This document shows positions 17,760 to 27,268 of a stretch of 64,000 nt of DNA, in pieces. The notes under the pieces were generated by a model. The model had not been told where the DNA came from, made no database searches, and saw nothing but the letters and a program-made list of their open reading frames with translations. The stretch comes from Hwanghaeella sp965227365 (GTDB taxonomy: Bacteria; Pseudomonadota; Alphaproteobacteria; UBA8366; Aestuariispiraceae), in the NCBI RefSeq assembly GCF_965227365.1, contig NZ_OZ245754.1:3968001-4032000 (forward strand), given 5' to 3'. The number at the start of each line of letters is the position of its first letter. Position 1 is the first letter of the stretch. The position numbers were made by a program, and so were the translations under genes.

Positions 17760-19652
17760 GTGAAACCGGAACGCACCCGCTCCAAAGTCTTCACGCGGCG
17801 CGCCGCCCTGCTGACCGGCGCCAAAATGGCCTTGCTGGGCGGCCTGACGGCACGGATGTACTACCTGCAGGTTGTCGAGTCGGAACGCTACAAGATGCTG
17901 GCGGAAGAAAACCGGATCAATTTCCGGCTTCTGGCGCCGCCGCGCGGCTTCATCGTCGATCGCAACGGCGATTACCTGGCAATCAACATCCAGAACTATC
18001 AGGTCACGCTGGTCCGCGAACAGGCGAAGGACGTCGAGGAGGTCCTCGCGCGCCTCGCCCAGGTCATCGACCTGGAAGAACATGAAATCGCCAAGGTCTT
18101 GCGGGAAACCCAACGCCGACGCAGCTTCGTGCCGATCACCGTTCGCGACAACCTGACCTGGGAAGAAGTGAGCCGCATTGGTGTCAACGCGCCCGATCTT
18201 CCGGGTATCAGCATCGATGTGGGCCAGTCGCGCCACTATCCCTACGGCCCCGACATGGCCCATGTCGTCGGCTATGTTTCCTCCGTCTCCCAGGAGGACC
18301 TATCGGACGACCCGCTGCTGGAATTGCCGGGCTTCCGGATCGGCAAGAACGGCATTGAAAAACGCTATGACCTGGCCTTGCGCGGCCAGGGCGGCACCAG
18401 TCAGGTCGAGGTCAACGCACTTGGTCGCGTGATCAAGGAAATCGACCGGCAGGAGGGGCAGCCGGGCCGTGAGTTGAAGCTGACGCTGGACATGCGCCTG
18501 CAACAGATGATCGCCGAGCGGATCAAGGACGAGAAATCGGCCGCCGTCGTGGTGATGGACGCCAAGACCGGCGCGGTAAGGGCGCTGACCTCCATTCCCG
18601 CATACGACCCGAACACGTTCAGCGAAGGACTGAGTTCCAAGCAATGGAACGAGTTGGTCAACAACCCCTATGCGCCCCTGACCAACAAGGCGATCGCCGG
18701 ACAGTACGCGCCGGGCTCCACCTTCAAGATGGCGGTCGCCCTGGCGGCCCTGGAAAACGGCATATCACCGGATCACAGCGTCTTCTGCCCGGGACATATG
18801 CGGTTGGGGGACCGCCGTTTCCATTGCTGGAAGCGCTATGGTCACGGTCATATGGACTTGGTCGATGCCCTGCGCGAATCCTGCGATGTCTGGTTCTATG
18901 ACGTGTCCCGCCGGATCGGCGTCGACGAGATCGCCAAGGCCGCGAACAAGCTGGGCCTCGGCGCCCCGACCGGTATCGACCTGTTGGGCGAGCGCAGCGG
19001 CTTGATCCCCACCAAACAGTGGAAACGCGACAAACGCGGTCAGCCGTGGCATGCCGGTGAAACTCTGGTCGTCGGGATCGGCCAGGGCTATGTACTCACG
19101 ACACCGCTGCAATTGGCCGTGATGACCGCCCGTATCGTCAATGGCGGGAAAGCCGTGTCGCCCTTCCTGTCCGTCGACCATATCGAGGGGCGGGACGTTT
19201 TCGGTCGGGCGGAAAAGGAAATGGCCTCGCTGGATATCGATCCGGAGCATTTGCGCATTATCATGCAGGGCATGGACGAAGTCGTTAACAGCCCGCGGGG
19301 CACGGCCCGGCGCTCCTCCATCGACATCCCGGACCGCGCCATGGGCGGCAAGACCGGCACGGCGCAGGTTCGCCGGATCAGCAAGGCGGAACGCGATTCC
19401 GGCGTGCGCAAATCCGAGGATTTGGAGTGGCGCCTGCGGGACCATGCGCTTTTCGTCGGCTATGCGCCCGTCCACGATCCGCGTTTCGTCGTTTCCGTCA
19501 TCGTCGAACATGGCGGCGGCGGGTCCAGCGTGGCCGCGCCGATCGCGCGCGATGTGCTTACCGAAACGCAGCGCCTGTTCTTCGACGAGGACGCGAATGC
19601 CCCGCCGTCCACCGAAACGGGCGCGACGGATGCGGAAGGGAGGACCGGCTGA
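17760..19652 (+). CDS. mrdA: Penicillin-binding protein 2 (elongasome transpeptidase)
   Basis: A 630-residue class B PBP. An N-terminal membrane anchor (about 15-37) precedes the dimerisation domain (RGFIVDRNG) and transpeptidase domain with Ser320-Thr-Phe-Lys, a SCD motif (RESCDVWFYD) and KTGTAQ. It crosslinks side-wall peptidoglycan together with RodA. The GTG start is three bases after mreD, and the TGA overlaps the rodA ATG, so translation is coupled. Confidence 0.96.
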   Translation: MKPERTRSKVFTRRAALLTGAKMALLGGLTARMYYLQVVESERYKMLAEENRINFRLLAPPRGFIVDRNGDYLAINIQNYQVTLVREQAKDVEEVLARLAQVIDLEEHEIAKVLRETQRRRSFVPITVRDNLTWEEVSRIGVNAPDLPGISIDVGQSRHYPYGPDMAHVVGYVSSVSQEDLSDDPLLELPGFRIGKNGIEKRYDLALRGQGGTSQVEVNALGRVIKEIDRQEGQPGRELKLTLDMRLQQMIAERIKDEKSAAVVVMDAKTGAVRALTSIPAYDPNTFSEGLSSKQWNELVNNPYAPLTNKAIAGQYAPGSTFKMAVALAALENGISPDHSVFCPGHMRLGDRRFHCWKRYGHGHMDLVDALRESCDVWFYDVSRRIGVDEIAKAANKLGLGAPTGIDLLGERSGLIPTKQWKRDKRGQPWHAGETLVVGIGQGYVLTTPLQLAVMTARIVNGGKAVSPFLSVDHIEGRDVFGRAEKEMASLDIDPEHLRIIMQGMDEVVNSPRGTARRSSIDIPDRAMGGKTGTAQVRRISKAERDSGVRKSEDLEWRLRDHALFVGYAPVHDPRFVVSVIVEHGGGGSSVAAPIARDVLTETQRLFFDEDANAPPSTETGATDAEGRTG

Positions 19653-20806
19653 TGCGATCGGGCATGAGCGAATTCGGCGTCCCCGAACTGACCCTTCAGC
19701 AGAAGATATTCCAGATCAACTGGCTGCTGATCCTGCTTGTCACCTGTATCGCCTGTATCGGCTTTGCGATGCTGTACTCCGCCGCCAACGGCGATTGGTC
19801 CCCCTGGGCGATACGACAGGCCACGATCTATGGCTTCGGCGTTTTTCTGATGTTGTTCATCGCGCTGGTCGATATCCGGCTGTGGCTGCGATACGCCTAT
19901 ATCCTCTATTTTATCGCCCTGCTCGCCCTGGTTGCGGTGGAGTTCGTCGGCGAGGAACGCAAGGGCGCCCAACGCTGGATCAGTCTATGGCTGTTGGATT
20001 TGCAGCCCTCGGAACCGATGAAGATCGTGCTCGTGCTGGCTTTGGCGCGTTATTTCCACGGCATATCCATAGAAGATATCGGCCGACCGTCGATCCTGAT
20101 CGTGCCGCTGATGATGATCGCGGCGCCGGCTGCGCTTATCCTGCGCCAACCGGATCTCGGCACCACCGTGATGCTGGTGGCGGGCGGCGGCATCATGTTC
20201 TTTCTGGCCGGCGTGCGGATCTGGAAGTTTCTGGCCGTCATCGCGGCCGTTCTTGCCGCGATTCCGTTTCTGTGGAATTCGCTGCATGACTACCAGAGGC
20301 AACGGGTCTTTACCTTCCTGGATCCGGAACGGGATCCGCTCGGGGCCGGGTATAATATCATGCAGTCGAAGATCGCCATCGGGTCGGGCGGTTTTTCCGG
20401 CAAGGGCTTTCTACAGGGCACGCAAAGCCATTTGAACTTCTTGCCCGAAAAACAGACGGACTTCATCTTCACCATGCTGACGGAGGAATTCGGGTTGATC
20501 GGCGGCGGGCTCGTCCTGGCGCTGTATGGGGCGATCATGCTCTACGGGCTGATCATCGCCATGCGGGCACGCACGCAATTCAGCCGCCTGCTCGCCATGG
20601 GCGTGGTGTCGACCTTGGCGCTCTATGTCTTCGTCAATGTCTCGATGGTCCTGGGATTGATCCCCGTCGTGGGCGCGCCCCTGCCGCTGATTTCCTTCGG
20701 CGGCACCGCGATGCTGACGGTGATGATCGGGTTCGGCTGGCTGATGAATGTCTATATCCACCGGGATACGCGGATCGGCCGCCGCTGGGACGAATCCGCG
20801 CCTTAG
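19652..20806 (+). CDS. rodA: RodA, SEDS peptidoglycan glycosyltransferase
   Basis: A 384-residue SEDS-family polytopic protein with about ten membrane helices and the family sequences AIGSGGFSGKGFLQGTQ and FLPEKQTDFIFTMLTEEFG. It polymerises lipid II in partnership with PBP2. The ATG at 19652 overlaps the mrdA stop; an ATG four codons later (MSEFGV) is also possible. It ends the rod-shape operon. Confidence 0.96.
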   Translation: MRSGMSEFGVPELTLQQKIFQINWLLILLVTCIACIGFAMLYSAANGDWSPWAIRQATIYGFGVFLMLFIALVDIRLWLRYAYILYFIALLALVAVEFVGEERKGAQRWISLWLLDLQPSEPMKIVLVLALARYFHGISIEDIGRPSILIVPLMMIAAPAALILRQPDLGTTVMLVAGGGIMFFLAGVRIWKFLAVIAAVLAAIPFLWNSLHDYQRQRVFTFLDPERDPLGAGYNIMQSKIAIGSGGFSGKGFLQGTQSHLNFLPEKQTDFIFTMLTEEFGLIGGGLVLALYGAIMLYGLIIAMRARTQFSRLLAMGVVSTLALYVFVNVSMVLGLIPVVGAPLPLISFGGTAMLTVMIGFGWLMNVYIHRDTRIGRRWDESAP

Positions 20807-20849
20807 CCAGTTCCCCCAAGATTGACTGTGAAGGAGCGCGATTACGGGC

Positions 20850-20878
20850 TTGGCAAGCCAAACCGCATTTGCTATGAC
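20850..20878 (+). promoter_or_regulatory. Sigma-70 promoter of the tRNA-Lys gene
   Basis: TTGGCA (20850-20855), a 17-base spacer and TATGAC (20873-20878) fit a strong housekeeping promoter about 60 bases before the tRNA. Confidence 0.6.
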
Positions 20879-20940
20879 GCGCGCCTGCCCGGAACGGCCC
20901 ACCAACGGCCACCCTCCCGGGCCTATGCCGCCAAGGCATT

Positions 20941-21016
<76 letters not shown>

Positions 21017-21081
21017 AAATCTTCATTGTCCGACCCGGCCTGCGACGTTTCGATTCATTCCCGTGCCGCATTGGCGGGGAT

Positions 21082-22644
21082 TCAAGTAAAGCTGCGGATT
21101 GTCGCCAAGGCGCCGTCTAGGGCTTCGCCTTTTTCGTCCGCTAGGGCCGCTTCGCGCAGGCGGCGTACCCAGTCGGCGGCGTCCTGCCTTCCCGCCACCA
21201 GATCCGCCCCTTGCAGTACGCGGTCGAATTTCGAATGCCCGCGCGCATGGGTGTCGGAATAGCCCTTGATCAGGCGTCGGCATCGCAGGAGTTCGACCGC
21301 GAGATCGTAGTCCGTCTGCAAATTTGCGCGGCACTTTCCAAGCCAATGCTCAAGATGTGACTGTTCCTCGGCATGGCGCAGCGTGCGCCGGCGCCAATTG
21401 CGCCGCCCCCCCAGAAAATACAGAATTAGAAACCCAGCCAGCCGGTCCGTGCGGACACGTCTGCCGCGGTTGAAGCATCGGTCGATCAGTCGCATCCAGC
21501 CCGCGCTTGCGGATAGTCTCCGGCCCAAACCGGCCGGCAACATGCCGACAATCTCTTCCGCCCGCGGATGCATGAACTCCGTCAAATGCAGAAGCTTATT
21601 TTGCTCCGCCTTCATTTCCCCGTGGATGCGGGCAAAGCGGGCGGAGCGGGTCTTCAGGTCTGCGACCCGGATCACATCGTCATAGGCCATGGCATTGGCG
21701 ATGTATTTCGCCGCTTCGCGGGAAAACAGCCAGTCGCGGTCCGCATGGTCATCGGCCAGGATTGGTTCCACCCGGCCGATATATTCATCGCCATAGTCGA
21801 GGTCCTGGAAGTCGACAACCTTGCGCAGGCCGAGACGCGCATATTCGGCCACCGGCGCCGGCATGGCATCGACGCGCGCCTGCAATGCGTTCCACCGCGC
21901 GAGCAGATCAGACGGGCCTGACGGATCGGCCAGTTGGGACTCTCGGGTCTGGGACGCAGCATCGACAGGTTCCTTCGTCGCCACCGCGTCATACCCGGCG
22001 CCAAAGGCCCGCAGACTGGCCTCGACTCCCTTGCCCGATGCCCGGATCGCGTCTTCGAACGCCTGTCGCGAGAAGGGCAGAACACCGGCCCTGGCCAAGG
22101 CCCCGAACAGGGATGCCGAAATGACAGATCCGTTTTCCCGGGCCAGCTTTTCCATATCGCCCTGGATAAACCTGGTTGCGGCGGTTTCCGCCGCCGCGCG
22201 CACTTCCGCAGCCGAGGCAATGCCATCGCCAGGGACGGTCTTTTCCGAAACCGCCAGAGCCCTATGGGTGGACGCGATCAACGTGGTACGATCGGGCGTC
22301 ACGAAGCCGCGCATGATGGCGCGACCCGCCTCCATCATCTCAGCGGCGATGAGGATGTCGACATCCCCGGCCGCGGGCGCCAGTGAGAATATCGGCGCTT
22401 TGTTATCCGGCGCCGCTTCATCCTTCGGCGCCATTTCGATGTAATAGATTGTGGCACCGGTCCGTTGCGCGACCCCGGCGACCGACGTCGCCTGACAGGC
22501 ATAGCCCTGCCCGCGCGCCAATGCCTCGATCCAGCCCGTCAGAACGCCGCCGCCCTGCCCGCCGACGGCCATGATCGCCAGCTTGATGATTCCATCCAGA
22601 CGCGGATCCGGCACCTTCGGTGTCAAAATCGCTTGTTCCGTCAT
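21082..22644 (-). CDS. iorB: Indolepyruvate oxidoreductase subunit IorB (with C-terminal extension)
   Basis: A 520-residue protein. The first about 200 residues are a pyruvate-ferredoxin-oxidoreductase gamma-type domain (GGQGGGVLTGWIEALA), the beta subunit of indolepyruvate:ferredoxin oxidoreductase. The rest is the long helical DUF6537-type region found in proteobacterial IorB. With IorA it oxidatively decarboxylates aryl-pyruvates to aryl-acetyl-CoA. Its ATG overlaps the iorA stop by four bases. It is the last gene of a minus-strand operon starting at dctP. Confidence 0.88.
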   Translation of the reverse strand: MTEQAILTPKVPDPRLDGIIKLAIMAVGGQGGGVLTGWIEALARGQGYACQATSVAGVAQRTGATIYYIEMAPKDEAAPDNKAPIFSLAPAAGDVDILIAAEMMEAGRAIMRGFVTPDRTTLIASTHRALAVSEKTVPGDGIASAAEVRAAAETAATRFIQGDMEKLARENGSVISASLFGALARAGVLPFSRQAFEDAIRASGKGVEASLRAFGAGYDAVATKEPVDAASQTRESQLADPSGPSDLLARWNALQARVDAMPAPVAEYARLGLRKVVDFQDLDYGDEYIGRVEPILADDHADRDWLFSREAAKYIANAMAYDDVIRVADLKTRSARFARIHGEMKAEQNKLLHLTEFMHPRAEEIVGMLPAGLGRRLSASAGWMRLIDRCFNRGRRVRTDRLAGFLILYFLGGRRNWRRRTLRHAEEQSHLEHWLGKCRANLQTDYDLAVELLRCRRLIKGYSDTHARGHSKFDRVLQGADLVAGRQDAADWVRRLREAALADEKGEALDGALATIRSFT

Positions 22645-24791
22645 GGCCGCTGCTCCGCAAAATTCAATCGCCGCGACTCACGTCTTTTCTGCAGCCAGCC
22701 GGTCACGCGGGCGGAAACACCCGCCCACCACTTTTCCAAGCCCCCTGGATTATGAACCAGATCCGCCCGGTAGAAGCTTGGACAGAGTACGGCCGCGTCG
22801 GCCACCTCACCGCAATTCCCACAGCCGACGCAGCTTTCGTCGATGCTGGCGACCGGATCGTCCCGCAGTGGATCGTCCAATTGTTTAAGGGACAGAGAGG
22901 GGCAGCCCGACAGGCGCATGCAAGCATGATCCCCAGTGCAGATATCCTCGTCGACACCAAAGCGCGGGGCTTCGACCCTTCGGCCGCTCTCGATGGCCCT
23001 GGCGCGTTCCGGCTTTTCCCGCCGTTGCCGGTTCAACATGCATTCCGAGGACGCGACGATGACCTTCGGCCCCTTCTCGTCCGTGGTCAGCGCTTCGCGG
23101 AGCACGTCCCGCACCCGTGACACGTCATAGGTTCGATCGATCTGCCGCACCCATTTGACGCCGACCCCCCGGATCGCGTCCGCGATCGGATGCTGTGTCG
23201 CCTTGGTCGGGTTCGATGCCCTGGAGGACAACACGTCCTGACCGCCGGTCGCGGCGGAATAATAATTGTCCACGACCACCGCGACGCTGTCGGATTTGTT
23301 GAAAACCATATTGCCGATCGAGGAACTGAGCCCGTTATGCCAGAAGCCGCCATCCCCGATGATGGAAATCGCGCGTTTTTCTCCGCCGCCGTCGAAGGCG
23401 GCGTTCGATGCCGGGCCCAAGCCATATCCCATGGTCGAGCCGCCTATTTCGAAGGGCGGCAGGCTCGCAAAGAGGTGACAGCCGATATCGCCGGTTATCT
23501 GATGCGCGCCCAGATCCTGCTCGACCAGTTTCATGGCGGCGAAAATCGGACGTTCCGGACAGCCGGTGCAGAAGCCCGGCGGCCGGATCGGCACCGTCTT
23601 CGACAGATCAGGGATCTGGGACAGCGGCGCGTTCGGCGCCCGGACCTGGCCGGGCAGCAGCGCCGGGGCGGCGGTTTTCAGAAAAGCCGTCACGCCGTCC
23701 AGCATGACCTGCCCGGTATATTCGCCCGCCATGGGCAGGACATCCTTGCCATGCAATTTGGTCTGCATGCCCGCGCGATACAGAACCGCCGCCAATCCCT
23801 GCTCGATGAAATCGGGCTGCCCCTCCTCCACCACCAGAACCGACTTCTTCCCCTTGCAGAAGTCTTCCACTTCGTCAGGCACCAAAGGGTAGGTTACGTT
23901 CAGGACATAGACCGGCACCTCCGTCTCACCGTGGATGTCGGCAAGGCCCAGTCGCTGCAGGGCGCGGATAAGCCCGTTATACATTCCGCCCTGGACGATG
24001 ATCCCCACCTCACCCGCCGCCGGACCGAAGCGTTCATTCAATCCTTCCTTTTGGATATAAGACTGCGCCGCCGGCCAACGCTGATTGATCTTGTCCTGTT
24101 CCTGCACGTAGGACATCGGCGGCAGGACGACCCGATTGAAGTCGCGGCGGGGATTGGCCAAGGCATCCCCCACGGTCAGGGGCGGACGCTGATTGTCCCG
24201 TGCTTCGAAACTGCCCGTGACGTGGCAGGACCGAATGCGGACCATGAGCATGACCGGCGTGTTCGTCGCCTCGCTCAACTCGAAGCCGTCGCGTACCGCC
24301 TTGACGATGGACGGCAGATTGGGTCGCGGATCGAGCAGCCAGAACTGCGATTTCATCGCGAAGGCATGACTGCGTTCCTGCATGATCGAGGACCCTTCGC
24401 CGTAATCCTCCCCGACGATGATGAGGGCCCCGCCATTGACGCCGGAGGACGACAGATTCGATAGCGCGTCGGATCCGACATTCACGCCGACGACGCCCTT
24501 GAAGGTCACGGCCCCGCGGATCGGATAGTGAACCGACGCCGCCAGCATGGCCACCGCCGCGGCCTCGGACGCGTTTGCTTCGAACCGGACACCCAATTCC
24601 GACATCAGTTCTTCCGCGTCGGACAGGACATCCATCAAATGACTGATCGGCGCGCCCTGATATCCCCCGACATAGCCGACGCCGCATTCCAGAAGCGCCT
24701 TCGTGATTGCCAAAATCCCTTCGCCGGTGAAGGTTTCCCCGGCGCCGATCCGCAATTGCTGAACTTCCCGCTTAAAGGATCTTTCGGCCAT
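22641..24791 (-). CDS. iorA: Indolepyruvate ferredoxin oxidoreductase subunit IorA
   Basis: A 716-residue ThDP-dependent catalytic subunit. It has an N-terminal pyrimidine-binding domain, a C-terminal-half ThDP diphosphate domain (GDGGFWHNG) and a ferredoxin-like tail. The tail has a normal CVGCGNC...CP cluster, but the first cluster reads CTGDHACMRLSGCP, with wider spacing than CxxCxxC. It converts indolepyruvate or phenylpyruvate plus CoA to the acyl-CoA. Upstream are marR and a TRAP transporter, suggesting the substrate is imported or arises from aromatic amino acid transamination. Confidence 0.92.
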   Translation of the reverse strand: MAERSFKREVQQLRIGAGETFTGEGILAITKALLECGVGYVGGYQGAPISHLMDVLSDAEELMSELGVRFEANASEAAAVAMLAASVHYPIRGAVTFKGVVGVNVGSDALSNLSSSGVNGGALIIVGEDYGEGSSIMQERSHAFAMKSQFWLLDPRPNLPSIVKAVRDGFELSEATNTPVMLMVRIRSCHVTGSFEARDNQRPPLTVGDALANPRRDFNRVVLPPMSYVQEQDKINQRWPAAQSYIQKEGLNERFGPAAGEVGIIVQGGMYNGLIRALQRLGLADIHGETEVPVYVLNVTYPLVPDEVEDFCKGKKSVLVVEEGQPDFIEQGLAAVLYRAGMQTKLHGKDVLPMAGEYTGQVMLDGVTAFLKTAAPALLPGQVRAPNAPLSQIPDLSKTVPIRPPGFCTGCPERPIFAAMKLVEQDLGAHQITGDIGCHLFASLPPFEIGGSTMGYGLGPASNAAFDGGGEKRAISIIGDGGFWHNGLSSSIGNMVFNKSDSVAVVVDNYYSAATGGQDVLSSRASNPTKATQHPIADAIRGVGVKWVRQIDRTYDVSRVRDVLREALTTDEKGPKVIVASSECMLNRQRREKPERARAIESGRRVEAPRFGVDEDICTGDHACMRLSGCPSLSLKQLDDPLRDDPVASIDESCVGCGNCGEVADAAVLCPSFYRADLVHNPGGLEKWWAGVSARVTGWLQKRRESRRLNFAEQRP

Positions 24792-24835
24792 GACGTGGTG
24801 CTTCCGTTCCGTTGTCCGTCTTTTCTTCTCAAGCC

Positions 24836-25360
24836 TTAGGGGAAACTCGATGCCCGGACCGTATCCAAAATCTGACGCAGCCCCTTTAGCATGCGCCCTT
24901 TGCCAACCTCCCCCAGGTCGGCCACGGCCCGGTCGTAATGGCGTAACGCGATGGGCAGGGCGAGCCGGTAGGTTTCCCAGCCCTTGTCCGTCATCGTGAT
25001 ATTCACCACCCTGCCGTCCTCTTCCGAGGTTTCCCGCCGCACGAGACCCGCGGCTTCCATCCGGTCGAGCGCCTTGCTGAGCGTCGATTGACCCGTGATC
25101 GTATAGACCGACAATTCGTTCACCGTCGTTCCCCGCCCAGCCGCAAGCACCGCCAGGACCCGATAGAAGGGCAAGGGCACCCCGACCGTCTTCAAATCCG
25201 CCGTCAGGTCGCTGTTCAAGCGATTTACGATCCTGTTCAGGAGATAGGGCAGGAACCCATCCAGACTGAGGCCAGGCGCCATCTCACCCGGCTTGAGGTC
25301 ATCCGGCCCGAAATCGGCCCAGTCATCCTCAATCTGTTTTTTGTTTTTCCGGTCGGACAT
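24836..25360 (-). CDS. MarR family transcriptional regulator
   Basis: A 174-residue winged-helix regulator. The recognition region is about residues 77-105 (TVNELSVYTITGQSTLSKALDR) and the wing contains TSEEDGRVVNITMT. MarR proteins are usually released from DNA by small aromatic acids, which suits a location between the TRAP transporter and iorAB. It is probably autoregulatory and may bind the palindrome at 28335-28352 (inference). It starts 9 bases after dctM. Confidence 0.88.
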   Translation of the reverse strand: MSDRKNKKQIEDDWADFGPDDLKPGEMAPGLSLDGFLPYLLNRIVNRLNSDLTADLKTVGVPLPFYRVLAVLAAGRGTTVNELSVYTITGQSTLSKALDRMEAAGLVRRETSEEDGRVVNITMTDKGWETYRLALPIALRHYDRAVADLGEVGKGRMLKGLRQILDTVRASSFP

Positions 25361-25369
25361 TCCCGCCCC

Positions 25370-26686
25370 CTATCGCGACATCTGTTCCGGAAGCCACACG
25401 GCGATTTCCGGGAGGAGGACGATCATCGCCAGCACCAGCAGTTCGAGGACGATGAAGGGATAGGTTGCGCGATATACGTCGCCGATCGTGATCGACGGCG
25501 GCGCCACCCCTTTCATGACATAGATCAGCAGGCCGAAGGGCGGCGTCGTGAAACTGATTTCCATCACCACCAGCATCAACACGCCGAACCAGATCAGATC
25601 GAACCCGAACCCCTGCGCAAGCGGGATGAAGAAGGGCAATGTGATCAGGATCATGCTGACCTGGTCCATGAAACAACCGAGGAAGAGAAGGACCAGCAAC
25701 ATGGCGAGGAGCATGGCGAACGGCGTCATGCCGAAGCCGTCGATCCAACGCAGCAGGCCATTGGACGCCCCGGAAAACGCAAGAATCTGTGCAAAGGCGA
25801 GCGAGGCCCCGATAATGAACAAAATCATCACCGCGATCTTGGCGGTTTCGCGCAATGCCTTGGACAAGGCTTGCCAGGTCATACGGCCATAGAGAACGCA
25901 GGCAACGAACGCCGCGCAACTACCCAAGGCCGCGGATTCCGTCGGGGTCGCCCATCCGGCGAGAATACTGCCGACCACGACAACGAAAATCGAGAGCAAG
26001 GGCAGGACATAGACAAGCACGGGCATTATGCGCTCGCGCAGCGGCGGCAGTTCCACATCATAGGCCGGCGCGACACGGGGATTGATCAGGCAACGGCCCA
26101 GAATATAAAGCGTGAATACCGCCCCCATCAGAATTCCGGGAATCACGCCGGCAATCAGCAATTTAGAAATCGAAATTCCCGCGAGCGAGCCGAGCAACAC
26201 AGCAAGCGCGGAAGGCGGGATCAACATGGCGATCGACCCCGTAGCCATGATCGGCCCCATGGCGATGGTGGGATGATATCCGCGCTTCAGCATATCGGGC
26301 AGCAAGGCGCTTCCCAGCACCGCCGTGTTCGCGATGGTCGACCCGGAAAGAGACGAAAAGACAACGCCCCCGACGACCGCGACCAGGGAAAGCCGCCCCG
26401 GGACCCGGGCGATCAATTTGTCGATCGCTTCGATCGCCTTGAAGGCCACCCCGGTATGGAAAAGAATTTCACCCATCAGTAGGAAAAGCGGGATCGGCGC
26501 CAGGGAGAAATTGGACAACGCCGCCATGGTATTGCGCGCAACCTGATCAAGCCCCGCTTCCCCGCCGAGGAAAACCATTCCGCCGAGAAGATTGACCACG
26601 AGGAACCCAATGGCGACAGGCACCCCGAGCGCCATCAGCAACACCAGGGTCCCTAGCAACAATGCGAGTGCGGCGCCCCATAACAT
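25370..26686 (-). CDS. TRAP transporter large permease (DctM family)
   Basis: A 438-residue polytopic protein with about twelve hydrophobic segments; GMISGSTIAN-like SSLSGSTIANTAVLGS and PPSALAVLLG are DctM-family motifs. It is the ion-coupled channel of a tripartite carboxylate transporter. It starts 3 bases after dctQ. The substrate is unknown; the iorAB context suggests an aromatic or keto acid. Confidence 0.93.
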   Translation of the reverse strand: MLWGAALALLLGTLVLLMALGVPVAIGFLVVNLLGGMVFLGGEAGLDQVARNTMAALSNFSLAPIPLFLLMGEILFHTGVAFKAIEAIDKLIARVPGRLSLVAVVGGVVFSSLSGSTIANTAVLGSALLPDMLKRGYHPTIAMGPIMATGSIAMLIPPSALAVLLGSLAGISISKLLIAGVIPGILMGAVFTLYILGRCLINPRVAPAYDVELPPLRERIMPVLVYVLPLLSIFVVVVGSILAGWATPTESAALGSCAAFVACVLYGRMTWQALSKALRETAKIAVMILFIIGASLAFAQILAFSGASNGLLRWIDGFGMTPFAMLLAMLLVLLFLGCFMDQVSMILITLPFFIPLAQGFGFDLIWFGVLMLVVMEISFTTPPFGLLIYVMKGVAPPSITIGDVYRATYPFIVLELLVLAMIVLLPEIAVWLPEQMSR

Positions 26687-26689
26687 GGC

Positions 26690-27199
26690 TTAGAGCCCAT
26701 CCTTCAAGCCGGCGGATTGATCGTCCGGGACCGATGCGGGCATCGCAAGTCGGCGGGCAAACTCAACCGCAAGCAACGCGCTCCCCAAGGGCACGAACAT
26801 CAACAACCACCATTCCGGAATGACGAGTTCCTTGAAGATCAGCTCTTCCCGGACATAGGCGGCTTCCGTCACCCGCCACCCGTACCAACACAACGTAGCC
26901 GTGGAGACCAGCCCGACCAAATCCGCCAACATGTTCATGATCCGGGCGGCGCCCGCCGGCAGGTTCGCCACAAGAACGTCAACGCGCACATGCGCCCCTT
27001 GATGCAATACGGCGGGCGCGACCAGAAACGTGACGATGAACAGCGCGTATTCCACGACTTCCAGCAGCCACGGCATGCTTGGCAGACCGAGATTGCGCAG
27101 AACGACGTCCGCCCCGACCATCAAGGCCATTGCGCCGAAAGCGAAGCCGCCGCTGAGGCCGAGCAGCGACAGGAAATTGTCATATAGCCGAGAAAGCAT
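26690..27199 (-). CDS. TRAP transporter small permease (DctQ family)
   Basis: A 169-residue protein with four membrane segments, of normal size for DctQ. The ATG at 27199 (MLSRLYDN) is preferred over one 22 codons upstream because the extra residues are Arg-rich, unlike the family, although the ribosome site is weak. It joins DctM and the binding protein. Confidence 0.88.
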   Translation of the reverse strand: MLSRLYDNFLSLLGLSGGFAFGAMALMVGADVVLRNLGLPSMPWLLEVVEYALFIVTFLVAPAVLHQGAHVRVDVLVANLPAGAARIMNMLADLVGLVSTATLCWYGWRVTEAAYVREELIFKELVIPEWWLLMFVPLGSALLAVEFARRLAMPASVPDDQSAGLKDGL

Positions 27200-27268
27200 G
27201 ACGCACCGATGTTCCGCGAACAGGCGGGCCGGCCCGCGCCAAAGCGGACCGGCCCGAAATCGCATCTG

